Shown here piece by piece: positions 27,501 through 39,489 of a DNA stretch of 64,000 nt. The stretch covers positions 22,943,500-23,007,499 of the forward strand of contig OY747710.1 of NCBI GenBank assembly GCA_963556495.2, given 5' to 3'. The notes under the pieces were generated by a model. It made no database searches. It was not told where the DNA came from and worked only from the letters and a program-made list of their open reading frames with translations. Source of the stretch: Valencia hispanica. Taxonomy: Eukaryota; Chordata; Actinopteri; Cyprinodontiformes; Valenciidae. A program made the position numbers and the translations under genes. Positions within the stretch are counted from its first letter, which is position 1. Each line of letters opens with the position of its first letter.

Positions 27501-30500
27501 CCATTCTTTAAAAATCATACAATGTGATTTCCTTGAATTTTTTTCACATTCTGTCTCTCACAGTTGAAGTGTAGCTATGATGAAAATTACAGACCTGTCA
27601 TCTTTTTTAAGCAACTTGCACAGAACTTGCACAATCAGTGGCTGCCAAATACTTTTTTGCCCCACTGTAGTTCAAACCTTATTCAAGTGTTAAACTTAAA
27701 CCTAATTAAGAATCTTTGGTAAAACATGAAAATTGCTGCTTCCAGGAGGACGTCTGGTAGCAGCAATCTGACTGAGCCTCAACGACTTTACAAAGAATGG
27801 GCAGAAAATGTCAGTCCCTAGAAGCTGATGGAGACATAGAAACCCAAGACTTCCAGCTGTAATACCGGCAAAAGGTGGTTCTAAAAAGTATAGATTGAGG
27901 GGTTGCTGAAAACAAATGAATGTCAAGCCTATCAGATATTTCTAAAAACAAATCTAAAAACATACATTAAAGTTGTTTGCCTTCAAACAAACTGTGAAAA
28001 AGTTGAAGGGGTGTAAATACTTTTGCCAGACAGTGTGGTTTCACTTTCTGTAGGCTGTTTCTATACACTTGTTAAGAGCATATGAAGATAATTAATCTTT
28101 AGACACCGTAAACTAGTCCAAATATCTTAAACTTCACTGCAGTGCGCTGCCATCTCTGGATCACCTTCCCTCTGTCAGTTTTCTCCTTTGTTTCCTCCCC
28201 AGCAGTATCAGCAGTCAGCGTATGAATGCTGAGTCAGTAGACAGAGATAACACACTTCAGTCTCTAACCTAGTCTCTGTAGAGCTTCACAGAGTGGCACC
28301 ACAGTTTTCTGCCAGGCTAAAAAAAGAGCTTACAGAGAAGTCGTACCTTGTTTAGATTTGAGCTCCCTTTGAACTGTAGTCAACATATGTTACTTCCTAT
28401 TATCATAACAAAACTCTCAGCAATTGGTCTGTATGCTGAGATCCACCCCTTTGGGTCTTAAAGGTGTACACACCTTTTCTTATGTTGTTTCTTTCTCATA
28501 TAAGTGCGGTAACTTCAGGAAAAAAACAAACAGTTAACTTATTCATTTGTTTTTGTAGTTTAGCTAAAATGATCAACTATGCTGTATTAATCAGAAATAT
28601 ATCAATGAGATATATCACTCCATGGCCTTAAATTATTAAAACAGACTTTCATATTGCAGCACCCAGAGTTTAAGGATTTAAATATGAGTTTCCTTAATCC
28701 GGAAGTGGAAGAGGCATTTGGATACTGGCTACCAGTCCTCTTACACACCATAAACTGATGGGAATTAAACCTACAGAGCTGTGAAAAAGTATTTGCTAAC
28801 ATACCAATTTACAATAACCTGAGAAAATACAAAAAGCTGTTTTGAATAATGATTCTACTAATAAATGTCATTGGAGGTAATAAGATTAATAGGAGAGAAA
28901 AAGCTATCTCATGCAACCTTTCTCTGTGTGAAAAAATAATCCTTTCTATAGTTACATCATGAATTAATTGGATCTTTTGAAAAACAAAGTTCGATTTCAC
29001 TTGCCACACCTGATATATCACTTAAATAGAACCTTTCCAACAACATGAAGTAGTCTAAAACATCAAAACAAACAGCACATCATGAAGCGGTCTGAAGAAA
29101 TTCAAGGACTGATCTCATACAAAGTCTTTGAGATCCAAAAGTCTGGAAAAGTTTGCAAAGACATTTCCACACTTGTGGGATTCCAGCGAAACACATTGAG
29201 AGACATTATTTATACACAAAGAAAAAACATGGAACAATGGAGAACCTTCCCAGGAGTGACCAACCTACCAGAATGACTCCAGGAGCGCATTAACGAGTCA
29301 TCCAGGAGGTCAGGAAAGAATCCAAAACAACATCTGCAGGGCTTACTTGCCTCACTTATGCTCAGTCCTCATGATTCAACCCACAATCATTTTGGAAAGA
29401 TATTCTAAGGACTGATGACGGTTGGGGAGAGAACAAAGTCTAGAAATACAAACATTTTTTCCATACTCTTTTGAGTCTTTTCAACACCTGAAAAATATTA
29501 CAATTAAATTCCATACATTTCGGGACTGCGTATGAACCATGTGAGGAAAACACGAAAACTGAGGTTTTAGGAGGAAAAGAAGAATAGAAAGTATTCTTTA
29601 GTGCTCTCCATTATCCCCCGACCCTCAGAATGAAGAGGGGATAAATAATTTAATAAGTTTATGATGAAATCATACTTTGATAACCAGTAGAAGATGTGCT
29701 AGCTGGAAAGTTTCCAACCAGCTCTTTTATCTCATATTACCTCATCTATCCTCAGGGCTGTTCATCTTCCACTCTCATGCTTCCCTCACTCCTGAACTCT
29801 CGCTGCGTACCCCTCATTATCAGCCATCCATCACATTATCCTTACTCTCCCTCAGTGAGTCATGTTCAATGCACCATTACCATTAATGAGTCAACATTTT
29901 CATCCATCTTGGTCTTTCTATTACGAGAAAACAAGGAGGAAAACATCCAAGGAAATAATCTCTGCCTGACTGGGAATGTGAGAAAACAGCCTATCTGCCT
30001 GTTTGTTTCCCCCTCTGGTCGTTTTCATTTTCTTATCATCTGTTTTTCAGTTTATAATTTGTAAGGCACACATTCACATGATTGTGCAAAACCTCAACTC
30101 TTCATGAGCTGCTTCCAAAAAGCCCAACTTTGGAAAAATAATTGAAACAAATCATTACTTCCTCATACATTTTTGGACTGCACGCAAGGGTAAGCGGGGA
30201 GGAAAACTAACACATCAGCATGAAACAGGGCGGTGGTAGCATCATGCTGTGGGAATGTGTTTACCTCAGCAGGGAGAGTGAAGCCAGAAAACAGTACAGT
30301 CTTTAAAGAAAATACGTCAGAATGTGTAATGGAAGGATTTAGATCAAAGCATGTTCTTGTGCTAGAATGGCCCAGTCAAAGTACAGACCTAAATCCAACT
30401 AAGAAAACTTTTCATCCAATCTGGTTTTAAAAAACTATGTGTTATTTTAGTTCTTTGCTGCTTTGTGATGATCTATCACATAAAACCCCAACACTACAGC

Positions 30501-33500
30501 TTCTGGATGCAGAGCAACGAAATGTGAAAAACTGAAAAGGGTACGGATACTTTTGTAAGAATTTCTGTGTTTTTTCAGCTAAAAGCTTATTGGCAATTAC
30601 CCTGTTGTAAATAAAAACTATTTTAGTTTGCCACATTTTATCCCTGCTATTTTGTATAGACTCAAATAAAGAAATTCGAACAGTTTCTGCCAATGTGACA
30701 GCCTGCTAGTAACAAAGTCTCTTTAGATCAAATTGGTTCTTTTCTTTTTCTAGGGCTTAATGGGAAAGTGTGCATGAAGGTCCAATTAAAAATTGGGTCT
30801 TCATGCATGAAATGACAACTGCAGAACTACACTCAAGACCACCATGAGAAATGACTTCAAGGCTTTCAACTGTATTAAATTGAAATGTCATTGTTATTTG
30901 TACTGTAGACTCACCAGAAGGTCTTGATTCAAAAGTTCTCCCTCCATCGGCCCGGCCTCTCACCTCCATTTCCTCCTTCCCTTCTTCTATCTTCCTTTCC
31001 TTCATCTCTTGCTTCCCTTCCCCCATCTCCCTGTTGTGGCCCACGTTCCACAGGCTGCTGTCACTGACTGAGCAGCCAATCTTCTGCGACGGGCACAACT
31101 CCAGCCGCCCGCCCTCCTTGTCAGCTCTCTGCAGCATCTCGTTCAAGGCGGCCATGGAGGTGAGGGCTGGGGGCGGCTGCATGAACAGGGCCTGGGCCTG
31201 TGAGGTGTACTCCCACTGGCTGCCGTCGCTGCCAGCCTTCTCCCTCCTCCACCTCAGGTTGTAGAGTATATCCGGGTCGGGGGTGATGACCGTGGGGTCG
31301 GGCTCAGGATCGGTGATCACCTTCGTGGGAGGGGAGGCGTTCTTGCTGCGGAAACGAAGCTCTTTAAACGTAGTCACCTTTGGACCAGAGCCCACAGACG
31401 AGCCTGATGAACTGAGCTTCTTTGGGATTTCAGTGGTGGATTTTCTCTTCTCCAGTACTGGGAGCTGTGGTGGGGCTTCGCACTCGGGTGTGAACGCTAT
31501 AAGCCAATCAAAGCGCTCAGGTTGCTCAGAGTTAGCAGGTAAAGTGCTGACTTTGGGGGGTGCTAAGGAAGAGGGAATTGGAGGAAGAGGGCGAGGAGGT
31601 GGAGGAGGGGGAGGAGAATCCGGTAACTTAGTTGGATAAGAGAAATTCTTTACTGTAGCTTCGTGTGGATTACTAAAACTTGTGCTGTAGTAATGGTCAG
31701 TGACCAAAGCAGTGTTCTTCCTCCTTCTTCTTGCAATCTCAGTAAAAGAGGTGGTCCTTTGTCTGTCTTTGTTTTCCCCCTCCTTATTGCCTTCTTCAGA
31801 AGCTTTTCCGTCTCCATCCGTTTTGCCTGTGCTGTTTTCCGTCTCTGCCTCCCCGTCCTGTAATCTGAACTCTCTGGTCTCCAGAGATCTGGATGTAAAG
31901 GGTTTATCTGCTTCCTCGTCCAGCTCCCCAACACAGACACCGAGCTCGGGGCTGAGTTTGAGTAGCTCGGCTTGGGTCAGTCCAGCAAGCATGAGCAGCT
32001 TCCGGATCTCCACGTCCAACGTGTGGAAGGAGGGGGGAGGGGGCAGGGCAGGGGGAGGTGGTATGGTGGGGGGTGAGAAGGAGCAAGTCACTGAGATGAC
32101 AGGTGGAGGAGGTAGGGGTGGAGGGCGTGTGGTGGGTGGCGGAAGAGAGAAGGGGGTCTTTTCCTGTTCGGCTTGAAGAGCAGCGAGGCGCTGTGCCTCC
32201 TTCCTGGCAAGGTGTCGCTTTCGAGGTGGAGGGATGGGCGGGGTTGGCGTGAGAACGGACGGAGGTGGGGAAGGAGTGGTGTAGAGGCTGAGGTAAGGGA
32301 CTGGTTTGGAGGCGGGAAGAGGGGGGATGCACGGTGGAGAGGGAGGGAGGGGCTTCTCGCATCGAAACGTCGAGAATGTGGGGGAAGAAGAGTTGGGGGA
32401 GAAAGTTGTCAAGGTGGGGGAGGTGGTGACGGCCATGGAAGTGGTCTCTCTACTGATGTTGATGTAAGTGTGGAGGTCGGAGCTCACGCTGGCATGACGG
32501 GCAGGAGGTTTGGGGGGTCTGGGTGGTGGCTCGATGGGGGAAGGGGTGAGGGAGTCCGGAACAAAGGGATCTTCACAGTCCGATGGAGCGGTGAGGTCAA
32601 CCCCGGCGTCTGAAAACTCCTGAGATCCTTCCATTGTTCCATCGCGGGTTTTATACAACTTCCAGGGAATGTCGATGTTTCCCATTTCATCCATGATGTC
32701 TGAGAGGTCCTGCTCCTCCAGGTCCTCAAGATCAAATCCCTTCTCGTGAAGTCTGGCGATGTAAGCTAGCTTCACCTCCCTGTTCACTTTTTCCAAACGA
32801 TCCAGGTGATCTAGACGATCCCTGAGTACATCCCAGTGCTGCTCCCCTTCCAGATCCCAGCGAGCAACTTGGATAACCTGGCTGAAGCGCTCCATTTTCC
32901 CAAACTCCCCTACAGACTCTAAGAAGTCAAGCAAATCTAGTTTGTTAGCGTCAGAGTCGCCTTTTACTCCCAAGTAGTCGGGAGAAGGTGAGTCGAGCGC
33001 AGAGGGGTAGCCCTCGTCGGGAGAGCAAGAAGCAACTGGGGAATAGGAGGTTAGGGAGAAAGGGTTCTGGTTAAGTGGAAGAGATGAGGGAGGTTTGAAC
33101 TCAGGGAATTGGTCTTTGGGGTTCAATGCGGCACACAGTTGCTCCTGGTCCTGTGAGGAGCACATGGAGGCGCACTGATCGGCACAGTCGGACTCCAGGT
33201 CGGAGCAGGAGCTGATGGAAGTGGAAGAAGATGAGGTAGAGGAGGAGAGCGAGAATTCCAAGAGGGATGGAGGGCAGTCGCAGCATGACGGGACCAGGGT
33301 GTCATCATCATCATCACTATCTGTCTCGTCGCCCTCATCATCATCAATTGCAATATCTCTGCTGCTCTCTTCCTCCTCATCTTCTTCGTCTACAGTTTTC
33401 TTGTTGTCCACGTCTACGTTTTCATCTGCGATCTTTACATCGTTTTCCAGATTGGCAGCAGACTGGGCGAGGGGCTCCGCGTGTGAAGGAACCGGCTCTT

Positions 33501-34044
33501 TGGCCTCCATCCCGTCACCCTTGTGTGCTAACTGAACCACAGGAGGAGGAGGAGGTAGCTGCAGCTGCTCCCTGATGGAGACAGTGTTGTTGTTGTTGTG
33601 GTTATGGTTGAACATGCTATTGTTGTCCTGAGGGGAGCGCCCATCGCAGCACAGACAGGGGAGGCTTGGCTCGTTGCAGTTTGGATCCAGAGGGAGGACG
33701 GATGGCAGCGGCAAAGGAGGGGCAACGACCTCTGGCGCGATCTGGGTCATCACAGATGGTCGAGTGCTTTTCGGTTTGGGTTTGGCCGATCTGGAGACTG
33801 TGGCACCTTGTTTCTGAGAGCTCATTCTGGACTGGATTACTGGAGCTCGTGGCTGTGTACCAGTCCTGCTCCTGGAGGAAGCAGCAGGGGCTTTAGCAGC
33901 ACGCCGTGGGGACAAAGTGGTGATTGTGTTCATGTTTTTATCCTCCTTCTGAAAACTAGGGCCACGAAGCTTGGACCCAGCTGAGTTAGCGGTCCGCCTG
34001 CTGGCGTCAAAGCGTCGCGGCTTTGGACCCTGGGAGGACTGCAT
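15519..34044 (-). CDS. rusc1: RUSC1 (NESCA), RUN and SH3 domain-containing protein 1
   Basis: Coding exons, 5' to 3' on the minus strand: 34044-30915, 24786-24052, 21864-21742, 21649-21573, 20464-20290, 19955-19850, 19763-19717, 19341-18851, 18761-18520, 17502-17335, 15684-15519. All junctions are GT/AG and in phase, totalling 5460 nt = 1819 residues plus stop. The RUN domain (about residues 1330-1513) spans [57 protein letters not shown] and [14 protein letters not shown]. The SH3 domain is the last ~54 residues, [11 protein letters not shown] to [14 protein letters not shown], as in human RUSC1. The first exon encodes about 1043 residues: an acidic tract, poly-Pro SH3/WW-type ligands (for example [13 protein letters not shown]) and [10 protein letters not shown]. 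Human RUSC1 is 902 and RUSC2 1516 residues, so this N-terminus is long. RUSC1 is known as an adaptor in TrkA, TRAF6 and NEMO signalling. Position between ash1l and fdps supports RUSC1 rather than RUSC2. Confidence 0.93.
15956..16612. mobile_element. Foldback/MITE-like element with inverted ends
   Basis: The left end reads cagaggtgggtagagtagcc and the right end ttactacccacctctgtc, near-exact inverted copies, with internal words such as tactcaagtaagagtag repeated in both orientations. It lies in the last rusc1 intron. A fragment of the same family lies at 63392-63510. Confidence 0.7.
17122..17161. repeat. Perfect 16-bp inverted repeat (hairpin)
   Basis: Arms 17122-17137 (caatttttgttgaagg) and 17146-17161 are exact reverse complements around an 8-base loop, inside a rusc1 intron. 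Probably a transposon vestige; no function is implied. Confidence 0.85.
20075..20190. repeat. AT-rich palindromic tract
   Basis: It contains a duplicated ttcagcatatattttat unit followed by its inverted copy (atatatgctgaata), then TA/AATA runs. It lies in the rusc1 intron between exons 20464-20290 and 19955-19850. Confidence 0.8.
21865..24051 (-). other. rusc1 intron, no other feature recognised
   Basis: Intron between exons 24786-24052 (donor cga|gtaag) and 21864-21742 (acceptor ctgtaag). AT-rich, with short low-complexity runs. I see no gene and no confidently assignable repeat family here. Confidence 0.6.
26152..27667 (+). mobile_element. Nested Tc1-family transposon, 1516 bp, TA target sites
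   Basis: Both ends carry about 30-bp inverted repeats starting CAGT (left cagtcgggcaaaaaagtatt, right the inverted copy with one mismatch seen), flanked by TA at 26150-26151 and 27668-27669. Tc1/mariner elements insert at TA and duplicate it. The element interrupts an older Tc1 remnant, so it arrived later. Confidence 0.88.
26619..27299 (+). pseudogene. Tc1-type transposase, C-terminal catalytic part (N-terminus broken)
   Basis: The 226-residue open stretch carries the DD34E triad: D90 in MWSDETK, D180 in [12 protein letters not shown]215 in NPIENLW, with 34 residues between the last two. It also has the family words [10 protein letters not shown] and [14 protein letters not shown] candidate original start (ATG at 26494) runs into TAA after five codons and lies in another frame, so the DNA-binding N-terminus is disrupted and the protein is unlikely to be active. 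Transposases of this family cut and rejoin the element at its inverted ends. Confidence 0.88.
28785..29440 (+). mobile_element. Tc1-like transposon remnant
   Basis: It opens with agctgtgaaaaagtatttgc and carries degenerate transposase-leader text (catgaagcggtctgaagaaa, agaaacacattgag-like words, caggagtgaccaacctacca). Stops in every frame. Lies in rusc1 intron 1. Confidence 0.6.
30185..30560 (+). mobile_element. Tc1-like transposon fragment
   Basis: Conserved family words cggtggtagcatcatgctgt, cttgtgctagaatggcccag and tacagacctaaatccaact are followed by the 3' tail ggatacttttgtaagaa. It lies just downstream of the first large rusc1 exon, within the intron. Confidence 0.7.
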
Positions 34045-34169
34045 CGTGGGAACGGGAGTGTTTAAGACTCTCAGATACTTCTGTTGCTATAGAAACTGGT
34101 GCTGGAAATTCTGGTCGGATCCTGGCGATGACGCACCGTAAGTCACATCTTGGCTTGACTCCCAAGATC
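34045..34169 (-). other. rusc1: rusc1 5' UTR part of the first coding exon
   Basis: The stretch from the acceptor ttgatgttgcag (exon start 34169) to the ATG at 34044-34042. The start was chosen because the large open frame begins here and the N-terminus [13 protein letters not shown] is basic and open throughout. Confidence 0.55.
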
Positions 34170-34519
34170 CTGCAACATCAAAGGAGACACATGATGAATA
34201 ATTTCTACAAGCAAACGCCAGTTTTCGAGTCTACACGCGTCTTTGTATCATATCAAATTGAAGTGAACCAGTCGTGGACTATAATATATTCATTAAAACA
34301 CCGTTTTACAGATACGACAGTACATCTCCAGAGAACACTTTGTCTCATGCTGTTGATGTCAGAGGAAATTAAATCTGATTATGTATTTTTATAACACTGT
34401 GCTACTCATGACCTGTGGGTGCTCTATTTCTTTATTGCATATCGGCACATCCACAATGGCTGCAAAAGCGTCAGACAAACAAACTGAAACACCGACAGTA
34501 ACCTGAGCTTTCAAGCCGT

Positions 34520-36300
34520 CATACATAGGTATTCACGCCTCTTGAACTTTTTTAGATTTTGTACAAGATTATCCTGTGTATAGTTTCACCCATCTTCCTA
34601 TCAACTCCACCCAGACTCCCTGTCCTTCCTGAAGACAAGTATACCCAGAACATGATGCTGCCACTGCCATGCTTCACCATGGGGATAGGAGACGTGAAAT
34701 TAATTTTCTCTTTTGGACTGAACTAGATTTTTTTTTAAAGAGGTATCGGACTAAAAGGGGTTGAATACCAATGGACACGGCACTTTTTAGACTTTTCAAG
34801 TCAATACCATACTTCCTTTTCCGTCCCCTTTAAATCGAGCATGAATTACGTACTACTTTCTGCAACTCTGTTACATACATTTCCAATGAAATGCATAGAA
34901 ATTCGTGGTTGCAAGGTCATAAAATGTGAGAAAGTTCAGGGGTGTGAATATTTATGTAATCTACCATATGGTTGCATAAATGTTACATTTAATTTTTTTC
35001 TTTGACTGTTTTTGTGTTAAAGTAAGAAGACTCCCTCCATGAGGAATGCTCAGTGTGAATCCACAAGAAATTTAACATCACTTCAAGACATTTTCCATTC
35101 TCTCCTATTATTTTTTTTTTTGCCACATCAGAAAAGACCACAATATAGCCAGCTACCCTTGAAATTTTACATAATCAATAATCATATATGGCTAGAAAGA
35201 AATCAAATGGTACATTTGAAAGTTTCTACTGTAAAAAATGTGAACAATAATTGGTAGATATGACAGTGCTGTTATACATCTTAAGATCTTACATCATGTT
35301 CTCTTTTCTCAAAGAGCTTCTGCAAAGTCGCTGTCCACCTCATTTTTCATCCTTGATGTTATAGTATAAAACCTTTGTAACAGACCTTTGTGGTCATTTT
35401 CCTTGGCTAACATAACATAGTGGCTTGTAAAGGTTTTACACATATCAGTAGCTACATTACAGCCACAAACTTCAGAATATTCTGTTGGGCTTTAAAGTAA
35501 TAGATCAACACAAAGTGGTGCATAGCTGTAAAGTAGAAGGGAAACATGGCTTTTTAAATTTATTTTTCAACTAAACATCTGAAGAGTGGTGTGTGAATTT
35601 TTATTCCACCCCCTCTGTTAATAGTTAAAACCAATTTTCACGGCACACAAGCCTTCTGGGGTTCCTACCAACTCTGCCCATCTTGCAGCCGAAATGTTTC
35701 CAGTCTTCTTTGCAAAAATAGCTCTAGCTGAGTCAAATTGGATGGAGAGCAATTTCGAACATCACTTTTCAAGCCAAAAGATTCAATTGAGAATCTAGAC
35801 TCTAGACTTTGACTAGACCATGGCCACACATCAAAATACTTTGAGCCAAACCATTCATTGTAGTTTGGGCTGGATGTTTAGGGTTGACGTCCTACTGGAG
35901 GGTGAAACCCCACCCCAGTTTGCAGCCTTTAATATGTTTTCTTCCAGGACTGCTCCACATTTATCTCCATCCATCATCAACTCTGAGCTCACCTCACACA
36001 GTCCCCCTACAGTATGATACTGCCACCACTATGTTTAGGCAATTAGGATTAGGTGTTCAGGGTGAAATTAAATTACACACACCAGAACACTACTTACTAA
36101 CTAGGTGACTTCTGAAGGCAATTGGTTGGCACAATATTTTATTTAGGGGCATCAGAGTAGGGCGGGCTGAACAAAAAACACAGTTTTCTTTCTTATTTGA
36201 AGCCATTAATAATTTTCTTTCTACTTCAATTCAGTTGAGTTTATTTTCATAGCACCAATTCCAACACATTTCATCTTAAGGCACTTTATTAAAAAAAATG
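34520..36300. mobile_element. Two overlapping fish DNA-repeat copies upstream of the rusc1 coding exons
   Basis: About 34525-34980 and 35430-36300 share transposon-end text (gtattcacgcctcttgaact; acaaacttcagaatattct; gatcaacacaaagtggtgc) and the phrase atgctgccactgccatgctt or its variant atactgccaccactatgttt. The same family recurs at 44150-44870. No open frame. They sit in the intron between the rusc1 untranslated first exon and the coding exon. Confidence 0.55.
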
Positions 36301-36784
36301 TCAACTCAATTCAACCATTCATCCATTCCAACAATACAGTCAAGATAAGTTTTTTTTTTTTTTTTCTATCTAAGGAAACACAGCAGATTGCAGTTTGACT
36401 TGCAGAAATCCTCCTCCTGGACCAGAATGTAGCGACTTCTTAAATATAGTGCACTTTGTGTTGGTCATCCCCATGAAATACAGTTTGTGGTTAAAATGTA
36501 ACAAAACGTGGACATAATGTAAAGGAATATCAATGCTTTTTGAGGTACTGTACAGACAGTACTGTCATCGTGTCGCAAAGCTTTCCTCAGTCATCATGAC
36601 TTGACAGTGTTTCCATCTGTGCCACAAGCTAATGTAAAAAGAAAGAAGATCCACATCTAATGAAAAAAGATTGTAGCTTCATACCTGGAGCATACCGCAG
36701 ATGTAACTGGAGCATGAAATAATCAGCTCAGCACATCACTGAGTGTGCCTTTTTCCTTTAGAAGCCCATCCACCTAGGGCTATT

Positions 36785-36841
<57 letters not shown>

Positions 36842-36852
36842 TATATATATAT
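36785..36852. repeat. Compound microsatellite (TC)n(AC)n(AT)n
   Basis: Direct runs of tc, then ac, then at dinucleotides in an intron upstream of the rusc1 coding exons. Confidence 0.95.
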
Positions 36853-37396
36853 TCCTCTACAGTGTCCTTCACAGCAAAGGGAATATAAATGACTAAAGCA
36901 TCCATTTGTTCTCAGGAATGCAGGCTGAAGCCATCAAAGCTAGAAAGTGAAGCAACAAACAAACGAACAAAAAACAAATGCTACATCCTATCCCTGTGTG
37001 TGTTTGGACGGTCCCGTCCAGAACCTTGTTTGCATTGATCCCACAGAGCTGATGGAGACGGGGCTGAGGATGGGTGGAGGATGGGGTTGTGGGAGGGCTA
37101 CATCCATCCGCATCGCTCTCATACACAGGCCCACCCGCCCCATTTATTACGCTTTATAACACCAGCCTCTATGTTATCCCTGCTCCAACTCAATTATATA
37201 TATTAATAAAATAACATTGATTGATAGGCTACATATATATTTAAATCTACATATCACGACTACAAGCGAGATTCTATCTTTTTTAACCGGGTTAAATCAT
37301 GGCATTTCCCTGACATGGCTCGTTAAAGCTGGTACGCTTAAAACCTCAATATACGGACATGTATATAGATATAAATGTAGTACTGAAAGGACTCAC

Positions 37397-37520
37397 GTCG
37401 GATTCGTTTAAAGATGGGGTAAGGTCTCCATCTCCTCCGTCTCTCTCTCATCCAAGTCCGAGAGGATGTGGATTCTTCTCGCTGTTAACGGCCGTGTCTT
37501 CCGTCTTCTCGCGAGAACAG
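37397..37520 (-). promoter_or_regulatory. rusc1 promoter / untranslated first exon with TCTCGCGAGA motif
   Basis: The palindrome TCTCGCGAGA at 37507-37516 is the CGCG element bound by BANP at CpG-island promoters. About 110 bases downstream on the minus strand a good donor (ccgac|gtgagt, exon end 37397) could splice to the acceptor at 34169. The stretch is more CpG-rich than its surroundings. The motif is seen directly; its assignment to rusc1 transcription is inference from position and splice sites. Confidence 0.5.
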
Positions 37521-37979
37521 AGAAACCTCCAAAGTCATAACATTGCGTTGTTCTTATAAAGCCTACAGTCTATGGTTTTTCAGTATTTTCCCCAAATAAC
37601 TGGTACTAAAGCTTAAAATTAAAAAGCTTTTAAAAATAAATTATAAATAATGAATCCACCTAAAAGCTGTTTAAATATGTCACACATTTATTTTCTGAAT
37701 TGAGAACAAAAGCAGACAGCAAATTTTTATTTCTTTATCTTGTGACAACAGCTGAGAACAGTTGCATCTTAATGAATAAGAACATTATAAAAAAGTTTAG
37801 TCATTTAAGTAATTCAGGTAAAAAATATAACATATTTATATAACATATTTTACATAAATGCATTACGGTGACGTATTGAAATGCTTGTTTTTGTAATTTT
37901 TTAGTCAAAAAAACAAAAACTGTGTTCCTTAGAAAATTTCAATATTAAATAACACAAAATCAAAAAGACATGTCAGTCT

Positions 37980-39120
37980 GTTGAAAAGTGAATACATTTA
38001 CTGTACACTATGTACATTTCATGTTTCTTTGGGGCTCCTTTAACATAAATTACTGCATTGATGCAGTGTGGCATGGAGGTAATCAGTCTGTAGCTTTGCT
38101 GAGCTATCAAGGAAGGCCAGGTTGCTTTACTAGGGGCCATCAGCTCGTCTGGACATTTGGTCGTGGTGTCTCTCACCTTCCTCTTGACAAGCTCCACAAG
38201 AGATTTAGCTCAGGTCAGGTTTCAGGCCAATAAACCTCAAGGATACCATGGACAAACAATCCAGGTATTGGTACTTTTGGCAGTGTGGGCAGGTGACAGT
38301 GTGGAGCATGAACGGAGCCTCTCCATGAAGTTTGTCACCAGTGAAAAGCATGAAGTGCTTCTATTTTCTGGTGTCATCACTTGCTCAATCCAAGTGGATC
38401 AACACCATCAGTTGACATGGCTCCCCAAATCATTTCTGACTGTGGAAAGTTCACACTGAACTTCATGCAACTCAGATTCTGGTAGCTGAGGTCCTGGATA
38501 TATCTTGAAGCTCTAACTTTAGCTGCATACCACAACTTGAGAATCCCCCAAACTCTTGAATTGACTGGTTCAAAATCCTCCCAAGGTTGCATTCATCTGT
38601 GTTAGACATGCACATTTTTTCCTTCCACTTAATTTTTTTATACATCCCTGGACACAGCAGTCTGAACAACCAGCTTTGCCAAAAAGGACCTTAAATGGCT
38701 TACCCTTTTTGTGTAGCATGTTAGTGACAGTCTACTGGAGAACTATGAAATCAGGAGTCTTCCCGATGGGAGTGTAGGGCAGGCCATAAAATACCACTTT
38801 TGTATTATATACATTTAATATTCCTGCTTCTTTTTATTTTCTTTAATATTGACCATTGAGCAAAAATTATTTTAGAGGACTAATTTCCTTATATGAACCC
38901 CTTCCTTATTGGACTTTCATGCTCTATTGTGAATCCGTTGTAGTTTGATAATTGTGAAACCATTTCCGATTTCCACTCTGTGTCACTGGCATATCAATGT
39001 TAAATTGCTGTCTGAATATATTTTTCTAGCCATTATATACTACTTAGTTCTTGTTATGAACAGGTGTAACTGTAATTGAATTGCAGTCTGGGATTAATAA
39101 AGTTTTCTGAATCTGAAAGG
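37980..39120. mobile_element. Decayed fish DNA transposon and LINE-like tail
   Basis: About 37980-38730 matches a repeated fish DNA element by phrases such as acatggctccccaaatcatt and tctgactgtggaaagttcac. About 38960-39120 ends in gattaataaagttttctgaa, the style of a fish LINE 3' tail. Family names are uncertain. Confidence 0.45.
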
Positions 39121-39489
39121 GACAGGAGCTGGAACTCAGAGGGGAGTCGAGCAGCATGTTAGAGTCTGTTGCCAGAGCATCCAACAGTAGGAAAAATAAT
39201 CAGAAAGGTGACAAAAAAGTGTTAACTACACTTAACAGTTTCACAGACACATGGTAAGTATGCAGGAGGCTTGAGGTCTTGTGCAGTTGCCTGGTGTGCA
39301 AGTTGTATTTTCACAGGGTGTGGGATGACAACGTAGTATGTATAAATGATTAAATAAGATGTGGATTAAGTGTTGCTGTGAAATAAATATAAAATGCCCT
39401 TATGGTGGTCGGTGAGAACAGTGTTGTGGCCTTGCATGACACCCTTGCTCCTCAGAGCTTCTGATAAAAGAACTGTTGTACAATAGGCT

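Larger units (their letters stand above)
25500..28037 (+). mobile_element. Outer Tc1-like remnant split by a nested insertion
   Basis: The left part (25500-26151) keeps family text such as tttgttaagagctaattagt, caaacagcatcatgga and gaggagctgcagagatccc. The right part (27668-28037) resumes with cctaattaagaatctttggt, cttccagctgtaat and ggtggttctaaaaag, ending at cttttgccagacagtgtgg. The two parts lie in the right order either side of the element at 26152-27667. The left terminal repeat is not recognisable. Located in rusc1 intron 1. Confidence 0.75.

Noticed and set aside
31283..34000. Several long plus-strand open frames opposite the rusc1 first exon (for example 31700-32176, 32173-32613, 33598-33984)
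   Set aside because: They are antisense shadows of a Pro/Ser-rich coding exon. They give Gly/Arg-rich low-complexity text and have no splice context or family match.
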